Shown in pieces: positions 62,322 through 64,000 of a DNA stretch of 64,000 bases. Source of the stretch: Flavobacterium sp. UMI-01 (GTDB lineage: Bacteria > Bacteroidota > Bacteroidia > Flavobacteriales > Flavobacteriaceae); contig NZ_BPLU01000003.1 in the NCBI RefSeq assembly GCF_019656315.1, positions 1 to 64,000 of the forward strand, written 5' to 3'. The position numbers and the translations under genes were made by a program. Numbering within the stretch: the stretch's first letter is position 1; each line of letters starts with the position of its first letter. Under the pieces are notes generated by a model, which worked only from the letters and a program-made list of their open reading frames with translations, did no database searches and had not been told where the DNA came from.

Positions 62322-64000
62322 CATTTGGACAGCGTTAGGATGTGGTTACTCACCGTATGGGGAGGATATTCGCTATTCATTATTTTTGCCTGGGTACTTT
62401 AATTACCAAGACTTTACGGTTTTTAATTACAATGCCAATCTTTTTGGTTTTGATGTTCAGCCCAATCAACATTACGAATCAAACGTTTATGATTGGTATC
62501 ATTTTACCAATAAAAAAGTATCGATTGCAGCCGTTGAGGAGTTTTTAAATCATTTGAAATTAACGGATATTCATACCGATTCAAAGAATGAATTTGTGGC
62601 TTATTTGTACCAAAACAAACTGGAATCGGTGCTACATTATATGAAGATTGCTAAAAAGAGCGAAGTGGTGAATGCTTTGGAGCATTCCGACCCTTGGGAA
62701 CGAGATGAGCAAGCAATAGAGGTGAACCGAACAGTTTTTTTGAAAAAAATAGTAGCGGCTTTCAATGCGGAAAAGAACGATTATTTGAAACGAAAATATG
62801 CTTTTTTAGCGATAAGAACAGCGTATTATGCTAAGGATAAAGAAACGATAAACAAGCTGTTTGAAGAGGTTTTTAAAAATGGCAAAAAGGACTATCTCTA
62901 CTATTGGAGTATGTATTTTGACAGTTTTAATAATCCTAAGTCGGACATGAATGTGGCTAGGATTATGAATTATTCCCCCGAAAAAAGAAATGCTTGTTAT
63001 TATTATTTTCACCAAGATTTTGATTTAGATAAAGCATTAAGTCAGGTTGAAAATCAGGAAGATATTGCCAGTGCTTATGTGTATGCTTCGGTGCAAAAAT
63101 TGGATAAAAGTTTGCCTTATCTACAAGAAATTTACCGTCATAACGCCAAGTCTAGAGCTTTAAGTTTTTTACTTCTTAGGGAAATCAATAAATTGGAAGA
63201 TTGGGTATATACACCCTATTATACTAATTATTTGCCATCGATTGAGCCTTGGTATGATAACACGGAAGTGGTTACAACGCATACCCTCAGAGAACGTGCT
63301 GAAAAAGATAGAGCTTATGCTGGGGAATTGTTAGATTTTATCAGTACTGTATCTTTTTCATCGGTTGAAAATCCAATGTTGTGGAAAGCTTCTAAAATTC
63401 AGTTGTTGTTTATTGCTAAAAAGTTCGATGCTTGTTTAGAAAAAATTGCCGCATTTGAAAAAAACTATCCTAACGAAAAGGTTAAAGAGCAAATTGAAAA
63501 AATAAAAGCCCTTTGTTTGGTTTCTAATCGGGCTATTTTGTCCCATGAAGTACGAGAAATTGTGTTGAAAAACAGGGCAGATAGTCATTTTTTATTTGCT
63601 TTGGGAAGGGAATTAGAATACCGAGGAAATCTCGCAGACGGGATTGCTTTATTGTCGCTCGCAGATCATAATAATGACTATTACTATGATGAAAATAATG
63701 TGGAATGGCAAGGCAATCGACTAAGAACATCGGGAAATTTGGCGGTTTTTTACAATTATTTTGACTATTTGGATTTTGTTTATGATGCAAAACAGCTGCA
63801 ACAAATTGTCACACGATTAAACCAACCAATGAGTGCTGATTTTGAAAAAGAAATTTATAAATTTTTACTTCGAGATAAAAAGTATTTAACGGATTTGTTA
63901 GGGACAAAATATTTCAGAGAAAATGATTTAACCAAGGCGTATCGCACGTTTCATTCAATAGGAGCTACTTATTGGCAAGACAATTACAATGCTTGGGAGC
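62281..64000 (+). CDS. Large lipoprotein of unknown function, cut by the window edge
   Basis: The frame is open from ATG at 62281 to the window end (573 full codons). It begins with a lipoprotein signal (lipobox ALGC, Cys21). The mature part starts GYSPYGEDIRYSLFLPGYFN and continues as helical segments with SEL1/TPR-like character (NALEHSDPWERDEQAIEVN, AYVYASVQKLDKSLPYLQEI). I recognise no family. It overlaps the preceding lipoprotein gene by 41 bp, so both are probably expressed and used together at the outer membrane. Missing 3' end. Confidence 0.82.
   Translation, partial: MKNILVCTSLLLSSIWTALGCGYSPYGEDIRYSLFLPGYFNYQDFTVFNYNANLFGFDVQPNQHYESNVYDWYHFTNKKVSIAAVEEFLNHLKLTDIHTDSKNEFVAYLYQNKLESVLHYMKIAKKSEVVNALEHSDPWERDEQAIEVNRTVFLKKIVAAFNAEKNDYLKRKYAFLAIRTAYYAKDKETINKLFEEVFKNGKKDYLYYWSMYFDSFNNPKSDMNVARIMNYSPEKRNACYYYFHQDFDLDKALSQVENQEDIASAYVYASVQKLDKSLPYLQEIYRHNAKSRALSFLLLREINKLEDWVYTPYYTNYLPSIEPWYDNTEVVTTHTLRERAEKDRAYAGELLDFISTVSFSSVENPMLWKASKIQLLFIAKKFDACLEKIAAFEKNYPNEKVKEQIEKIKALCLVSNRAILSHEVREIVLKNRADSHFLFALGRELEYRGNLADGIALLSLADHNNDYYYDENNVEWQGNRLRTSGNLAVFYNYFDYLDFVYDAKQLQQIVTRLNQPMSADFEKEIYKFLLRDKKYLTDLLGTKYFRENDLTKAYRTFHSIGATYWQDNYNAWE

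Overview
The window looks like chromosomal DNA of a Flavobacteriaceae bacterium, most likely Flavobacterium or a close relative. This rests on AT-rich sequence, Bacteroidota-type promoters (TTG-N17-23-TAnnTTTG), weak ribosome binding sites, several TTG starts, and family markers: an OMP_b-brl_3 TonB receptor, a GSCFA protein, an OstA-like protein, DUF4230, DUF5522 and DUF4136 proteins, and the order rsfS-ftsH-LUD-cdsA-psd. The assignment comes from remembered family and synteny knowledge, not a search. There are no rRNA or tRNA genes, insertion sequences, phage genes or CRISPR arrays.

1-24 kb is mostly minus-strand housekeeping: a TPR protein, a TonB-dependent receptor, aroE, a large TPR protein, a class III aminotransferase, an OstA-like protein, DUF808 and a cytoplasmic GH13 enzyme (plus strand). 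Then come the membrane-lipid and quality-control run (rsfS, ftsH, LUD, cdsA, psd, acyl-CoA-binding protein, a lipoprotein superoxide dismutase), birA, pyrE with a possibly leaderless start, a Nudix protein, a LemA/TPM group behind a 9-copy 8-bp tandem repeat, a MerR regulator and an M23 peptidase. alaS follows a structured intergenic element.

27-44 kb is the accessory part. It holds a lipoprotein, a GSCFA protein, two unlike LytS/NarL-type histidine kinases, one LuxR-type response regulator, several exported proteins of unknown function, two exported MORN-repeat proteins, an exported TPR-CHAT (caspase-fold) protein and membrane proteins. An identical 18-bp palindromic site (ATAGGGCAATTGCCTTAT) occurs before three transcription units. 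In each case a -7-like box ends exactly 39 bp from its centre. I infer that the response regulator activates these units, making one regulon whose outputs are the unknown secreted proteins, the MORN proteins and the CHAT protein.

44-51 kb holds a truncated haemoglobin, ilvA with a complete ribosome-mediated attenuator (25-codon leader with seven Ile codons, mutually exclusive hairpins, terminator), small lipoproteins, an HExxH mini-protein, an ACC-deaminase-like enzyme, a glucosaminidase-LysM lipoprotein, hemL and two Spy/CpxP-like periplasmic proteins.

51.8-59.5 kb is a molybdenum-cofactor locus on the plus strand: moeA, an unknown gene, a short modE preceded by a ModE-box-like palindrome, a TSUP permease, mobA, moaD, a MoeB-rhodanese fusion, moaE, a MoaC-MogA fusion and moaA. 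The right end holds pepD and two overlapping lipoprotein genes, the last cut by the window edge.
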